A DNA stretch of 64,000 bases from Streptantibioticus_A sp037034305 (GTDB lineage Bacteria > Actinomycetota > Actinomycetes > Streptomycetales > Streptomycetaceae), in the NCBI GenBank assembly GCA_037034305.1, contig JBAGJY010000005.1:248001-312000 (forward strand). The letters are read 5' to 3'. The notes below the pieces were generated by a model, which saw only the letters and a program-made list of their open reading frames with translations, searched no databases and was not told where the DNA came from. Positions 33,678 through 41,625 of this stretch are shown one piece after another. How positions within the stretch are numbered: the first letter of the stretch is position 1; every line of letters starts with the position of its first letter. The translations under genes were made by a program, and so were the position numbers.

Positions 33678-33954
33678 CGCGCTGGCGGTCGGGGTTCGCC
33701 CTGCCGCCCGCCCGTCTGCCGCAGCGTGCCACCGTGCGGGGTGCGCTGTCCGGATTTTTCCCCACCCGGCCCCTTTCGCAGCCACCCCCGACCACGGCCA
33801 AGCCAGCGCGACGGCAGTCAAACGGCCGACGGCGAACGGGCGGTCGGGGGTTCGCCCACGCCACCCCCGAACCCGCAGCGCCACACGTGACGGCACCGCG
33901 AAGGCTGAACGGCGAACGGCCGGGCCGGCGGGCGAACGCCCGACCGCCAGCGCG
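33678..33954. repeat. Long inverted repeat with a third internal copy
   Basis: The left arm (33678-33701) and right arm (33930-33954) are inverted copies differing by one inserted base over 25 positions, 228 bp apart. The inner part of the arm, GGCGGTCGGGGTTCGCCC, appears again in direct orientation at 33838-33857 with two extra bases; that copy also forms a local hairpin with GGCGAAC at 33831-33837. Confidence 0.65.
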
Positions 33955-34024
33955 CGCCAACCCGCCCCCGGACCTGCGGGGAATGTGACATTCACCGCTT
34001 AGCGCGGGGGGACTGTGCACACTG

Positions 34025-34042
34025 GTTACCCGCAAGTAGCAT
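34025..34042 (+). promoter_or_regulatory. Probable fadA promoter with overlapping operator-like repeat
   Basis: GTTAC-CCGCAA-GTAGC is an imperfect inverted repeat (one mismatch) that overlaps a TAGCAT -10-like box at 34037-34042. TetR-type regulators of fatty-acid degradation use sites of this general form; assignment to a particular regulator is not possible by eye. Confidence 0.45.
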
Positions 34043-34161
34043 GACGGTGTGAGCCGCCGCTGCTTCGCCATGCGGCGTCCTCTGCCGGGCTCCAGCCACA
34101 CCGCGCGCCGCGGAGCGCCGCGCGCCCGGCGGCGAGCGAACACGAATGAGGGAGAGCCAAC

Positions 34162-35382
34162 GTGCCTCGTACCGCTAGGGACGTCGTCTTCGTCGACGGC
34201 GTCCGCACCCCGTTCGGCAAGGCGGGCCCCAAGGGCATCTACCACGAGACCCGCGCCGACGACCTGGTGATCAAGTGCATCCGGGAGCTGCTGCGGCGCA
34301 ACCCGGACCTGCCGGCGGAGCGGATCGACGAGGTCGCCGTCGCCGCCACCACGCAGATCGGCGACCAGGGCCTGACCCTGGGCCGTACCGCGGGCATCCT
34401 CGCCGGACTGCCGAAGAGCGTCCCCGGCTTCTCCATCGACCGCATGTGCGCGGGCGCGATGACCGCGGTCACCACGACCTCGGGCGGCATCGCCTTCGGC
34501 GCCTACGACCTGGTCGTCGCCGGTGGTGTCGAGCACATGGGCCGCCACCCGATGGGCGAGGGCGTGGACCCCAACCCGCGTTTCGTCTCCGAGAAGCTGG
34601 TCGACGACTCCGCGCTGTTCATGGGCATGACGGCGGAGAACCTGCACGACCGCTTCCCGCACCTGACCAAGCAGCGCGCCGACGAGTACGCGGTGCGCAG
34701 CCAGGAGAAGGCGGCCAAGGCGTACGCCAACGGCAAGATCCAGCAGGATCTGGTGCCGATCTCGGTACGCCGCACCAACCCGGAGGCGGGCGAGACCGGT
34801 TGGGGCCTGGCCACCGCCGACGAGCCGATGCGTCCGGGCACCACGCTGGAGAGCCTGGCGAACCTCAAGACCCCGTTCCGCGCCCACGGCCGGGTCACGG
34901 CCGGTAACGCGGCGGGCCTCAACGACGGTGCCACCGCCTCGCTGCTGGCCGCCGAGGACGTGGCGAACGAGCTGGGCCTGCCGGTCAGGATGCGGCTGGT
35001 CAGCTACGCGTTCGCCGGTGTCGAGCCCGAGGTGATGGGCATCGGCCCGGTTCCGGCGACCGAGAAGGCGCTGGCCAAGGCGGGCCTGTCGATCTCCGAC
35101 ATCGGCCTGTTCGAGGTCAACGAGGCGTTCGCCGTCCAGGTGCTCGCGTTCCTCGACCACTACGGCATCGCGGACGACGACCCGCGCGTCAACCAGTACG
35201 GCGGCGCGATCGCGTTCGGCCACCCGCTGGCGTCCTCCGGTGTCCGGCTGATGACGCAGCTGGCCCGCCAGTTCGAGGAGCAGCCGCAGGTCCGCTACGG
35301 CCTGACCACCATGTGCGTCGGCTTCGGCATGGGCGGCACCGTGATTTGGGAGAACCCGCACTTCGACGGAGGCAGCAAGTGA
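34162..35382 (+). CDS. fadA: Acetyl-CoA acyltransferase (thiolase, FadA type)
   Basis: Last enzyme of beta-oxidation (406 aa). The acyl-carrying Cys96 is in DRMCAGAM; the catalytic base His354 is in FGHPLASSG and the second Cys385 in MCVGFGMGG; NEAFAVQ is also present. The GTG start follows GAGGGAGAG. Its stop overlaps the fadB start, so both subunits of the trifunctional complex are made together. Confidence 0.95.
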   Translation: MPRTARDVVFVDGVRTPFGKAGPKGIYHETRADDLVIKCIRELLRRNPDLPAERIDEVAVAATTQIGDQGLTLGRTAGILAGLPKSVPGFSIDRMCAGAMTAVTTTSGGIAFGAYDLVVAGGVEHMGRHPMGEGVDPNPRFVSEKLVDDSALFMGMTAENLHDRFPHLTKQRADEYAVRSQEKAAKAYANGKIQQDLVPISVRRTNPEAGETGWGLATADEPMRPGTTLESLANLKTPFRAHGRVTAGNAAGLNDGATASLLAAEDVANELGLPVRMRLVSYAFAGVEPEVMGIGPVPATEKALAKAGLSISDIGLFEVNEAFAVQVLAFLDHYGIADDDPRVNQYGGAIAFGHPLASSGVRLMTQLARQFEEQPQVRYGLTTMCVGFGMGGTVIWENPHFDGGSK

Positions 35383-37508
35383 CCACCACCGCCGAGCTTT
35401 TGAAGGGCGCAGCGGAGCTGTTCCCGGACGAGGTCGTCACCCAGGCGCACGTACGGCACCTCGAACTCCCGCTGGGTGCCGGGAAGTTCGCCCTGATCAC
35501 GCTGGACAACGGCCTGGACCACACCAAGCCGACCACCTTCGGCCCGCAGTCGCTCGCCAACCTCAACACGGCGATCGACCAGGTGGACAAGGAGGCCGCG
35601 GACGGCGAGATCGTCGGTGTGGGCATCACCGGCAAGCCGTTCATCTTCGCGGTCGGCGCCGACCTCAAGGGCGTTGAGCTGCTGAAGCGGCACGAGGACG
35701 CGCTGGCCATCGGCAAGGGCGGCCACGACGTCTTCAAGCGGCTGTCCGCGCTCGCCGTTCCCACCTTCGCGTACTACAACGGCGCGGCGATGGGCGGCGG
35801 TGTCGAGGTCGGTCTGCACTGCTCGTACCGTACGGTCTCCAAGGCCGTGCCCGCGTTCTCGCTGCCCGAGGTGTTCCTCGGTCTGGTGCCGGGCTGGGGC
35901 GGCTGCACGCTGCTGCCGAACCTGATCGGCGCGGACCGCGCGGTGAGCGTGATCATCGAGAACTCGCTCAACCAGAACAAGCAGCTGAAGGGTTCACAGG
36001 TCTTCGAACTCGGCATCGCCGACGCGATCTTCGAGGGCGCGGACTTCCTGGAGCAGTCGCTGGCCTGGACCGCGTCCGTCCTCAAGGGCGACACCGAGGT
36101 CGTACGGGCCGAGGTGGACCGCGGCGAGGCCTGGGACCAGGCCGTGGAGCGCGGCCGGTTCATCGCCGACGGCAAGGTGCACGGCGCCGCCCCGGCCGCG
36201 TACCGCGCGCTGGACATCATCGCCGGTGCCAAGAACGGCGACCTGCGGCAGGGCTTCGACGCCGAGGACCAGGCGCTCGCCGACCTGATCATGGGCGGTG
36301 AACTGCGCGCCGGGATCTACGCGTTCAACCTGGTGCAAAAGCGCGGCAAGCGCCCGGCCGGTGCGCCGGACAAGAACCTGGCCCGCCCGGTCAGCAAGGT
36401 CGGCGTGGTCGGCGCCGGTCTGATGGCCTCCCAGCTGGCGCTGCTGTTCGCCCGCCGCCTCGAGGTGCCGGTCGTGCTGACCGACATCGACCAGGAGCGC
36501 ATCGACAAGGGCGTGGGCTACGTCCACGGCGAGATCGACAAGCTGCTCGCCAAGGGCCGGGTGAACAACGACAAGGCCAACCGGCTCAAGGCGCTGGTGT
36601 CCGGCTCGCTGGACAAGGCGGCCGCCTTCGGTGACGCGGACTTCGTCATCGAGGCCGTCTTCGAGGAGATGGGCGTCAAGCAGAAGGTGTTCGCCGAGGT
36701 GGAGGCGGTCGTCGGACCGGACACCATCTTGGCCACCAACACCTCCTCGCTGTCGGTGAGCGAGATGGCGTCGAAGCTCCAGCACCCGGAGCGGGTCGTC
36801 GGCTTCCACTTCTTCAACCCGGTCGCGGTGCTGCCGCTGCTGGAGATCGTGCGCGGCGAGCAGACCGACGACGCCTCGCTGGCCACCGCCTTCGGCGTGG
36901 CGAAGAAGCTGAAGAAGACCGCCGTTCTGGTCAAGGACGCCCCGGCGTTCGTGGTCAACCGGATCCTGACCCGCTTCATGGGCGAGATCCAGAACGTCAT
37001 CGACGAGGGCACCTCGGTCGAGGTCGCCGAGAAGGCGATCGAGCCGCTGGGCCTGCCGATGTCCCCGCTGGTGCTGCTGGAGCTGGTCGGCCCGGCGATC
37101 GGTCTGCACGTGTCGGAGACGCTGCACGGCGCCTTCCCGGAGCGCTTCAAGGTCTCGGAGAACCTGGCCGCGGTGGTCAAGGCGGGCAAGCGCGGCTTCT
37201 ACGTCTACGACTCCGGCAAGCCGGAGCTGGACCCCGAGGTCGCGGCGCTGCTCAAGCAGGGCGACGTCCAGCTCACCGAGGAGCAGGTGCGCGACCGGGT
37301 GCTGGACGCGGTGGCGCAGGAGATCGGCCTGATGCTGGACGAGGGCGTGGTGGCCGAGGCGCAGGACATCGACCTGTGCCTGATCACCGGCGCGGGCTGG
37401 CCGTTCCACCTGGGCGGCATCACCCCGTACCTGGACCGCGAGGGCGTCTCGGAGCGGGTGAACGGCAAGCGGTTCCTCGCCCCGGGCGTGGCCAGCGTCC
37501 CGGCGTGA
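35379..37508 (+). CDS. fadB: Fatty-acid oxidation complex alpha subunit (enoyl-CoA hydratase/3-hydroxyacyl-CoA dehydrogenase)
   Basis: Bifunctional enzyme (709 aa). N-terminal crotonase domain: GADLKGVELL, NGAAMGGGVEVGLHCSYR (oxyanion hole) and LPEVFLGLVPGWGG with the catalytic Glu. C-terminal 3-hydroxyacyl-CoA dehydrogenase: NAD-binding VGVVGAGLMASQLA at about 345, the VIEAVFEEMGVKQKVFAEVE region, NTSSLSVSEMA, and HFFNPVAVLPLLEIV with the catalytic His. The GTG at 35379 overlaps the fadA stop (GTGA). A strong terminator follows. Confidence 0.95.
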   Translation: MTTTAELLKGAAELFPDEVVTQAHVRHLELPLGAGKFALITLDNGLDHTKPTTFGPQSLANLNTAIDQVDKEAADGEIVGVGITGKPFIFAVGADLKGVELLKRHEDALAIGKGGHDVFKRLSALAVPTFAYYNGAAMGGGVEVGLHCSYRTVSKAVPAFSLPEVFLGLVPGWGGCTLLPNLIGADRAVSVIIENSLNQNKQLKGSQVFELGIADAIFEGADFLEQSLAWTASVLKGDTEVVRAEVDRGEAWDQAVERGRFIADGKVHGAAPAAYRALDIIAGAKNGDLRQGFDAEDQALADLIMGGELRAGIYAFNLVQKRGKRPAGAPDKNLARPVSKVGVVGAGLMASQLALLFARRLEVPVVLTDIDQERIDKGVGYVHGEIDKLLAKGRVNNDKANRLKALVSGSLDKAAAFGDADFVIEAVFEEMGVKQKVFAEVEAVVGPDTILATNTSSLSVSEMASKLQHPERVVGFHFFNPVAVLPLLEIVRGEQTDDASLATAFGVAKKLKKTAVLVKDAPAFVVNRILTRFMGEIQNVIDEGTSVEVAEKAIEPLGLPMSPLVLLELVGPAIGLHVSETLHGAFPERFKVSENLAAVVKAGKRGFYVYDSGKPELDPEVAALLKQGDVQLTEEQVRDRVLDAVAQEIGLMLDEGVVAEAQDIDLCLITGAGWPFHLGGITPYLDREGVSERVNGKRFLAPGVASVPA

Positions 37509-37522
37509 CCGGGTGACGCGCC

Positions 37523-37559
37523 AGGGCCGCCCGGGAGTTGTCCCCTCCCGGGCGGCCCT
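37523..37559 (+). terminator. fadAB terminator
   Basis: A perfect 15-bp stem (AGGGCCGCCCGGGAG/CTCCCGGGCGGCCCT) with a 7-nt loop ends in TTT, 14 bp after the fadB stop and just before the convergent band-7 gene. It may work for both directions. Confidence 0.9.
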
Positions 37560-37573
37560 TTCGTGCCGCCGCT

Positions 37574-38527
37574 TCAACCCGGCGGCCTGCCGGGGCCGCA
37601 CAGGGCGGCGGTCAGGTCCTTGACCAGCACGGTGCGCGCGTGGTCGTCCAGGGTGATGCGGCCCCGGTCGGTGAGGCCGCAGACCGTTTCGGCGACCGTG
37701 GTGACGACATCGCCGATCAGCGCCTGACGGTGCCGGGCGTCCAGTGCCGCCAGCTGCCTGCGCCGCATGATCACGGCGACCTCGGGCGCGTAGTCGATGC
37801 GCATCGGCCGGGCCGAGACGATCTCGATGCCCACCGGGCGCATCTCCTCCATCAGCGCCAGGGTCAGCGCGTCGCCCACGTGGTCGGTGTCGCGCAGCGT
37901 CCGGGAGCGGGTGCGGAAGTCGTCGGTGGGCAGCCGGGACAGTACCCGGGTCACCGCGCACTCCATCTGGTCGCGCAGGTAGACGACGTGGTTGTCGACC
38001 GCGAAGCAGGCGCGGGCGGTGTCCCGTACCCGCCAGACCAGCAGCACCGTGGCGTGCAGCCGGGTGCCGTCGGCGTCCACCGCCTCGATGGGCCGGCTGC
38101 GCCAGTGCCGCAGCGCCACGTCCACCCGGCGTCTGGTGAACAGCGGGTTGATCCACAGCAGTCCGGTGCGCCGCACGGTGCCGCGGTAGCCGCCGCACCA
38201 GGTGAGCACCCACACGCTGCCGGGTCGGCCGCGGTTGAGCCCGCCGACGGCGATCGCGGCCAGCGCTGCGAGCAGCATCACCGCGCCCCACGTCGCGTAG
38301 TCGGCCCCGTAACCCGGGCTGCCGGGCAGCACCTCGTACCCGGCGACCCGGTCCGGGAGCACTCCCCGCCACGACAGCAGCCACAGCGCGGCGCCCGCGG
38401 CGGCGGCGCCGGTGCTGACCGCCAACCAGCCCGGCAGACAGGGGCCTTGGCGTTCCGTCGGCTCGGTGGCGGTGGGTGCCCGTTCCGTGGCAGTGGCGAC
38501 GGATCCGGCGAACACCGGTAGCACCAT
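37574..38527 (-). CDS. SPFH/band 7 domain membrane protein
   Basis: A 317-residue protein with two N-terminal membrane segments (WLAVSTGAAAAGAALWLLSW and WGAVMLLAALAAIAVGGL) and a C-terminal SPFH/prohibitin-like domain (RTGLLWINPLFTRRRVDVALRH…, VLLVWRVRDTARACFAVDN, PVGIEIVSARPMRIDYAPEVAVIMRRRQ). Such proteins scaffold membrane microdomains. The ATG at 38527 was chosen because GGAGGG lies 6-7 nt upstream; the frame could begin at 38560. Confidence 0.85.
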   Translation of the reverse strand: MVLPVFAGSVATATERAPTATEPTERQGPCLPGWLAVSTGAAAAGAALWLLSWRGVLPDRVAGYEVLPGSPGYGADYATWGAVMLLAALAAIAVGGLNRGRPGSVWVLTWCGGYRGTVRRTGLLWINPLFTRRRVDVALRHWRSRPIEAVDADGTRLHATVLLVWRVRDTARACFAVDNHVVYLRDQMECAVTRVLSRLPTDDFRTRSRTLRDTDHVGDALTLALMEEMRPVGIEIVSARPMRIDYAPEVAVIMRRRQLAALDARHRQALIGDVVTTVAETVCGLTDRGRITLDDHARTVLVKDLTAALCGPGRPPG

Positions 38528-38665
38528 GGCTCCGCCCTCCGTCATCCAGCCGCCCAGCACCTAGGGCTCCATCCTGCGAGCCGTTCGGTGCGAATCGGCG
38601 GAAGGCAGGCCGGGCGAGTCGGATTATGTGTTTTTAATGCTCCGGTTGGCGGAGTGATGCCGGTG

Positions 38666-39559
38666 TCAGCCCGCGGACGGCCTGGCGGACGGCGCGCTCG
38701 ACGCGGAGGCCGCGGCGGACGGCTTGGCGGAGGCCGAAGCGGAACCGGAAGCGGAAGGCGTCGGCTGGGCGTCGGCGCGGGCCGCCGCCTGCTGCACCAG
38801 GGAGACCAGCTTGTCCGGGGTCAGCCCGTCCTTGGCCGGGGACACCGTCTGGCCATTGATCTGCAACACCGGCACGTCGCCGAGACCGTCGTGCTGGTAC
38901 TTCTTCTGCGAGGCGATGACCCAGCCGCCGTGGTCGTCGTCGCTGACGCAGGGCACGAACTCGGAGGCCTGGAGCTTCTCCGACTTGGGCAGCCCGGGCA
39001 GCTTGTCCGCCAGCTTCTCCAGGTACGCGGCGCTGGCGAACTTGTCGTGCGCCCGCGCGGGCTGGTGCTTCCACAGCTGCTTGACGTACGCCTCGAACTG
39101 GTCCTTGCCCTGGTCCTGGGCACAGGCCACGGCGTTGGCGGCCATCGCGGAGCCCCTGCCGCCCAGCTTGGCGTCGGTCGCGGTGACCAGGCGGTACTCG
39201 ATCCGGGCCTGGCCGGAGTTGAGCAGCCGGTCGAAGGTGCTGGCGTAGCTCTGCGCGAACGTCTTGGACTGCGGGCTGCGCATGTCCATGTACACGGTGA
39301 CGGTGACCGGCACCGCGGGGTTGATCGGAATGCTCAGCGGAGCCGCACTGGGAACGCCGTTCGGGGGCTTGACGTCGGTGTTCTTGCCAGCCCGCACGTG
39401 TGCGCCGATGAGCGCGGACACCACGAAGATCGCCGCGACGGCGACGATCGCCGCCGAGTAGGGACGCCAGCGGTGCCAGCCGCCCCGGGGGCCCATCGTG
39501 CCCGAGGCCGTCGGCCCATCCTGCCCGGTGGCCCCCTGCGACCCCTTGGACTCTGCCAT
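38666..39559 (-). CDS. DsbA-like thioredoxin-fold membrane protein lacking the CXXC motif
   Basis: A 297-residue protein: a cytoplasmic N-terminus, one membrane segment (AAIVAVAAIFVVSALIGA), an exported DsbA/thioredoxin_4-like domain and an Ala/Ser/Pro-rich tail. Where disulfide oxidoreductases have CXXC after the first strand, the sequence is VYMDMRSPQSKTF, so both cysteines are missing. Two other Cys remain (VACAQD and VPCVSDD). The fold otherwise follows the family, including the cis-Pro region VPVLQINGQ. It probably has a non-redox binding role. Start is uncertain between 39559, 39562 and 39571. Confidence 0.8.
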   Translation of the reverse strand: MAESKGSQGATGQDGPTASGTMGPRGGWHRWRPYSAAIVAVAAIFVVSALIGAHVRAGKNTDVKPPNGVPSAAPLSIPINPAVPVTVTVYMDMRSPQSKTFAQSYASTFDRLLNSGQARIEYRLVTATDAKLGGRGSAMAANAVACAQDQGKDQFEAYVKQLWKHQPARAHDKFASAAYLEKLADKLPGLPKSEKLQASEFVPCVSDDDHGGWVIASQKKYQHDGLGDVPVLQINGQTVSPAKDGLTPDKLVSLVQQAAARADAQPTPSASGSASASAKPSAAASASSAPSARPSAG

Positions 39560-39642
39560 CACGCGTCCCATCACTTCCTGCGTTGCCCTACCGCGCCTGT
39601 ATACCACCGCCCCCGGGGGCGGGACCGTGTCAGGGTAGGCCC

Positions 39643-40053
39643 ATGACCTTTGAACCGCTGCTTGTCGTGGACGCGGCCAACACCGTGGGGGCCGTGCCGG
39701 ACGGCTGGTGGCGGGACCGGCACGGCGCCACCGAGCGGCTGCGCGACGCCCTGGCGCCGCTGGCCGCGCGCGGCTTCCCGGAAGGCGCCGACGTTCCCCG
39801 GTGGGCACGGCACACGCCCCTGGAGGTCGTCCTGGTCGTGGAGGGCGCGGCACGCGAGGTGGCCGCGGTGCCGGGGATACGGGTGGAGGCGGCACCGGGC
39901 AGCGGCGACGACCGGATGGTCGAGCTGCTGGAGCGGGCCGCCCGGGAGACTCCCGGCCGCCCGCTGCTGCTGGTCACCGCGGACCGCGCGCTGCGTGAGC
40001 GGGCCGCCGCCCACGGCGCCGCGGCCGTGGGGCCGCGTGCGGTGCGGCCATGA
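39643..40053 (+). CDS. PIN/NYN-like nuclease-fold protein
   Basis: A 136-residue soluble protein. LLVVDAANTVG opens a PIN/NYN-like fold with the first acidic residue, GSGDDRMVELL supplies the central acidic pair and LLVTADRALRERA the last, which is the usual three-acid layout of these metal-dependent RNases. A DGWWRDR segment is typical of the actinobacterial family. No antitoxin-like partner gene is adjacent, and nuclease activity is an inference. Confidence 0.65.
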   Translation: MTFEPLLVVDAANTVGAVPDGWWRDRHGATERLRDALAPLAARGFPEGADVPRWARHTPLEVVLVVEGAAREVAAVPGIRVEAAPGSGDDRMVELLERAARETPGRPLLLVTADRALRERAAAHGAAAVGPRAVRP

Positions 40054-40064
40054 CGACCGCGGCG

Positions 40065-41573
40065 CTATGACCGCCTGACGTAGAGCACCGCGCCGTCGGC
40101 GGTGGCGGAGCGCTGGTAGCCCGCCAGCAACCGGCGGAAGGCGGGGATACGCGCCGGGCCGTACGGCTGGCCCCGCGAGTCGTCCACGATCAGGGCGGGC
40201 GGGCGGCCTTCCACCTCCTGCCGGAAGGTGCGCCAGGCGCCCGGCACCGCGTACCGCTCACCGACCCGCGCGCCGCCGCGGCCACCGCTGAAGTTGGTGA
40301 GGAACCCGGCGGTCAGATAGCGGCTGGCGGGGGCGCGGCCGGACAGCCAGTACTCCTCGGGGTGCATGCCCCAGATCAGGACCGTCTCCCCGGGCGCGGT
40401 GCGGTCCGCGATCGCGGCGGCGACCCGGCTCGCGTGGTCCAGGTCGCCGCGCGGCGCCGCCAGCCCCCAGACCGCGAAGCCGCAGGCCGCCAGCGCCGTC
40501 CACCCGGCGGCCGGGCGCCACCAGCGCGGCAGCCGCCGCAGCGCCGCCACGCCGAGCAGCACCAGCGGCGGCAGCAACTGCAGGTAGTAGTGGCCGTAGA
40601 ACTGGAAGCCGGTGGTGACCGCCACCGCTGAGGCGGCCAGCCATATCCACAGGTCCGACTCGGCGAACCGGCGCCGCCCGGCCAGCAGGAACAGCACCGG
40701 AACCACCGCCCCCGCACAGGCGGCGGCCAGGATCCCGGTGTTGCCCAGCGCCCGCCCGGCGGCGACCAGCCACGCACCGCTCACCGACAGATAGGACCCC
40801 GAGCCGGTCACCGTCCAGAACACGAACCGGTGCGCGCCCAGTGCCAGCGCCACGGCGAGCACCGGCGCCAGGAAGCCGACCGCGAGGGCGCCCAGCGCCC
40901 GTGCTCGCCGCGGCCCCGACCGCCACAGCAGCCAGGCCACGGGCAGCAGCACCGCGCCGCCGGTCTGTTTGGTGAGCGCGGCGCCCGCCACCGCGAGCCC
41001 GGCGAGCGCGCCCCAGCGCGCCGCCGACCGGTCGCGGGCGAGGTCCGCGCACAGCACGGCCGCCACCGTCCACGGGAGCATGAAGACCTCGAAGGTCGCC
41101 GCCTGGCTGTCCTCCGGGGAGAGCCCGATGGAGAGCAGCAGATGACCGGCGCCCGCGGCGACTCCCGCCAGGTCCCCCCAGCGGCGCCGGGCGAGGGCGG
41201 CCAGCAGCGCCGCGGTGACCAGTTGGGCGACCACCGCGGCGATCCGCGGCGGGGTCAGCGAGCCGTCCCCGAACAGCCAGAACGCGCCCTGGTAGAGCCA
41301 GGGCAGCAGCGGTGGCTTGCGGTCCACCACCGTGTCGTAGAGCACGCCGCCGTGCGCCAGCATCCGGGCCTGGGTGGCGAGGAAGCCCTCGTCCGGGTTC
41401 CAGATCGGGCGCAGGAAGGACGGCAGCCGGGTCAGGACGGCCAGCAGCGCCAGTGCCGGGAGCAGCCGCGGCCAGTAGTGGCGCGAGCCCCCGCGGGCCG
41501 CCGCGGTGCGCTCGCCCCGCTGCGACGGCAGCGCCGCCGACGCGACACCGGCGGTCTCGGGGGCGGCAGGCAT
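40065..41573 (-). CDS. Polytopic membrane glycosyltransferase (GT39/ArnT-like)
   Basis: A 502-residue protein with ten or more hydrophobic segments. The first extracytoplasmic loop has the acidic catalytic motif NPDEGF and a second conserved VVDRKPPLLPW, which define the GT-C superfamily of polyprenyl-phosphate-sugar-dependent transferases (protein mannosyltransferase, ArnT). It could mannosylate exported proteins or cell-envelope glycans; the acceptor is unknown. The ATG at 41573 follows TACGTT by 8 nt, fitting a leaderless transcript; an in-frame GTG lies at 41600. Confidence 0.82.
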   Translation of the reverse strand: MPAAPETAGVASAALPSQRGERTAAARGGSRHYWPRLLPALALLAVLTRLPSFLRPIWNPDEGFLATQARMLAHGGVLYDTVVDRKPPLLPWLYQGAFWLFGDGSLTPPRIAAVVAQLVTAALLAALARRRWGDLAGVAAGAGHLLLSIGLSPEDSQAATFEVFMLPWTVAAVLCADLARDRSAARWGALAGLAVAGAALTKQTGGAVLLPVAWLLWRSGPRRARALGALAVGFLAPVLAVALALGAHRFVFWTVTGSGSYLSVSGAWLVAAGRALGNTGILAAACAGAVVPVLFLLAGRRRFAESDLWIWLAASAVAVTTGFQFYGHYYLQLLPPLVLLGVAALRRLPRWWRPAAGWTALAACGFAVWGLAAPRGDLDHASRVAAAIADRTAPGETVLIWGMHPEEYWLSGRAPASRYLTAGFLTNFSGGRGGARVGERYAVPGAWRTFRQEVEGRPPALIVDDSRGQPYGPARIPAFRRLLAGYQRSATADGAVLYVRRS

Positions 41574-41625
41574 GCGGTCCAACGTACCCGCCGGGGCCAC
41601 GGACGGGAAAACGAGGCGTGTCCGG

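Larger units (their letters stand above)
33674..34161. other. 488-bp non-coding region upstream of fadA
   Basis: No gene is supported. The region holds three copies of a GGCGGTCGGG-GTTCGCCC-type repeat (see 33678-33954), a perfect palindrome GAATGT-G-ACATTC (33981-33993), and the likely fadA promoter (34025-34042). The transcribed leader before the fadA GTG would be about 110 nt. Confidence 0.55.

Noticed and set aside
35994..38384. 796-codon minus-strand frame across fadB and the band-7 gene
   Set aside because: Antisense shadow of fadB continuing into an alternative frame of the band-7 gene; repetitive Arg/His/Leu composition and no start signal.
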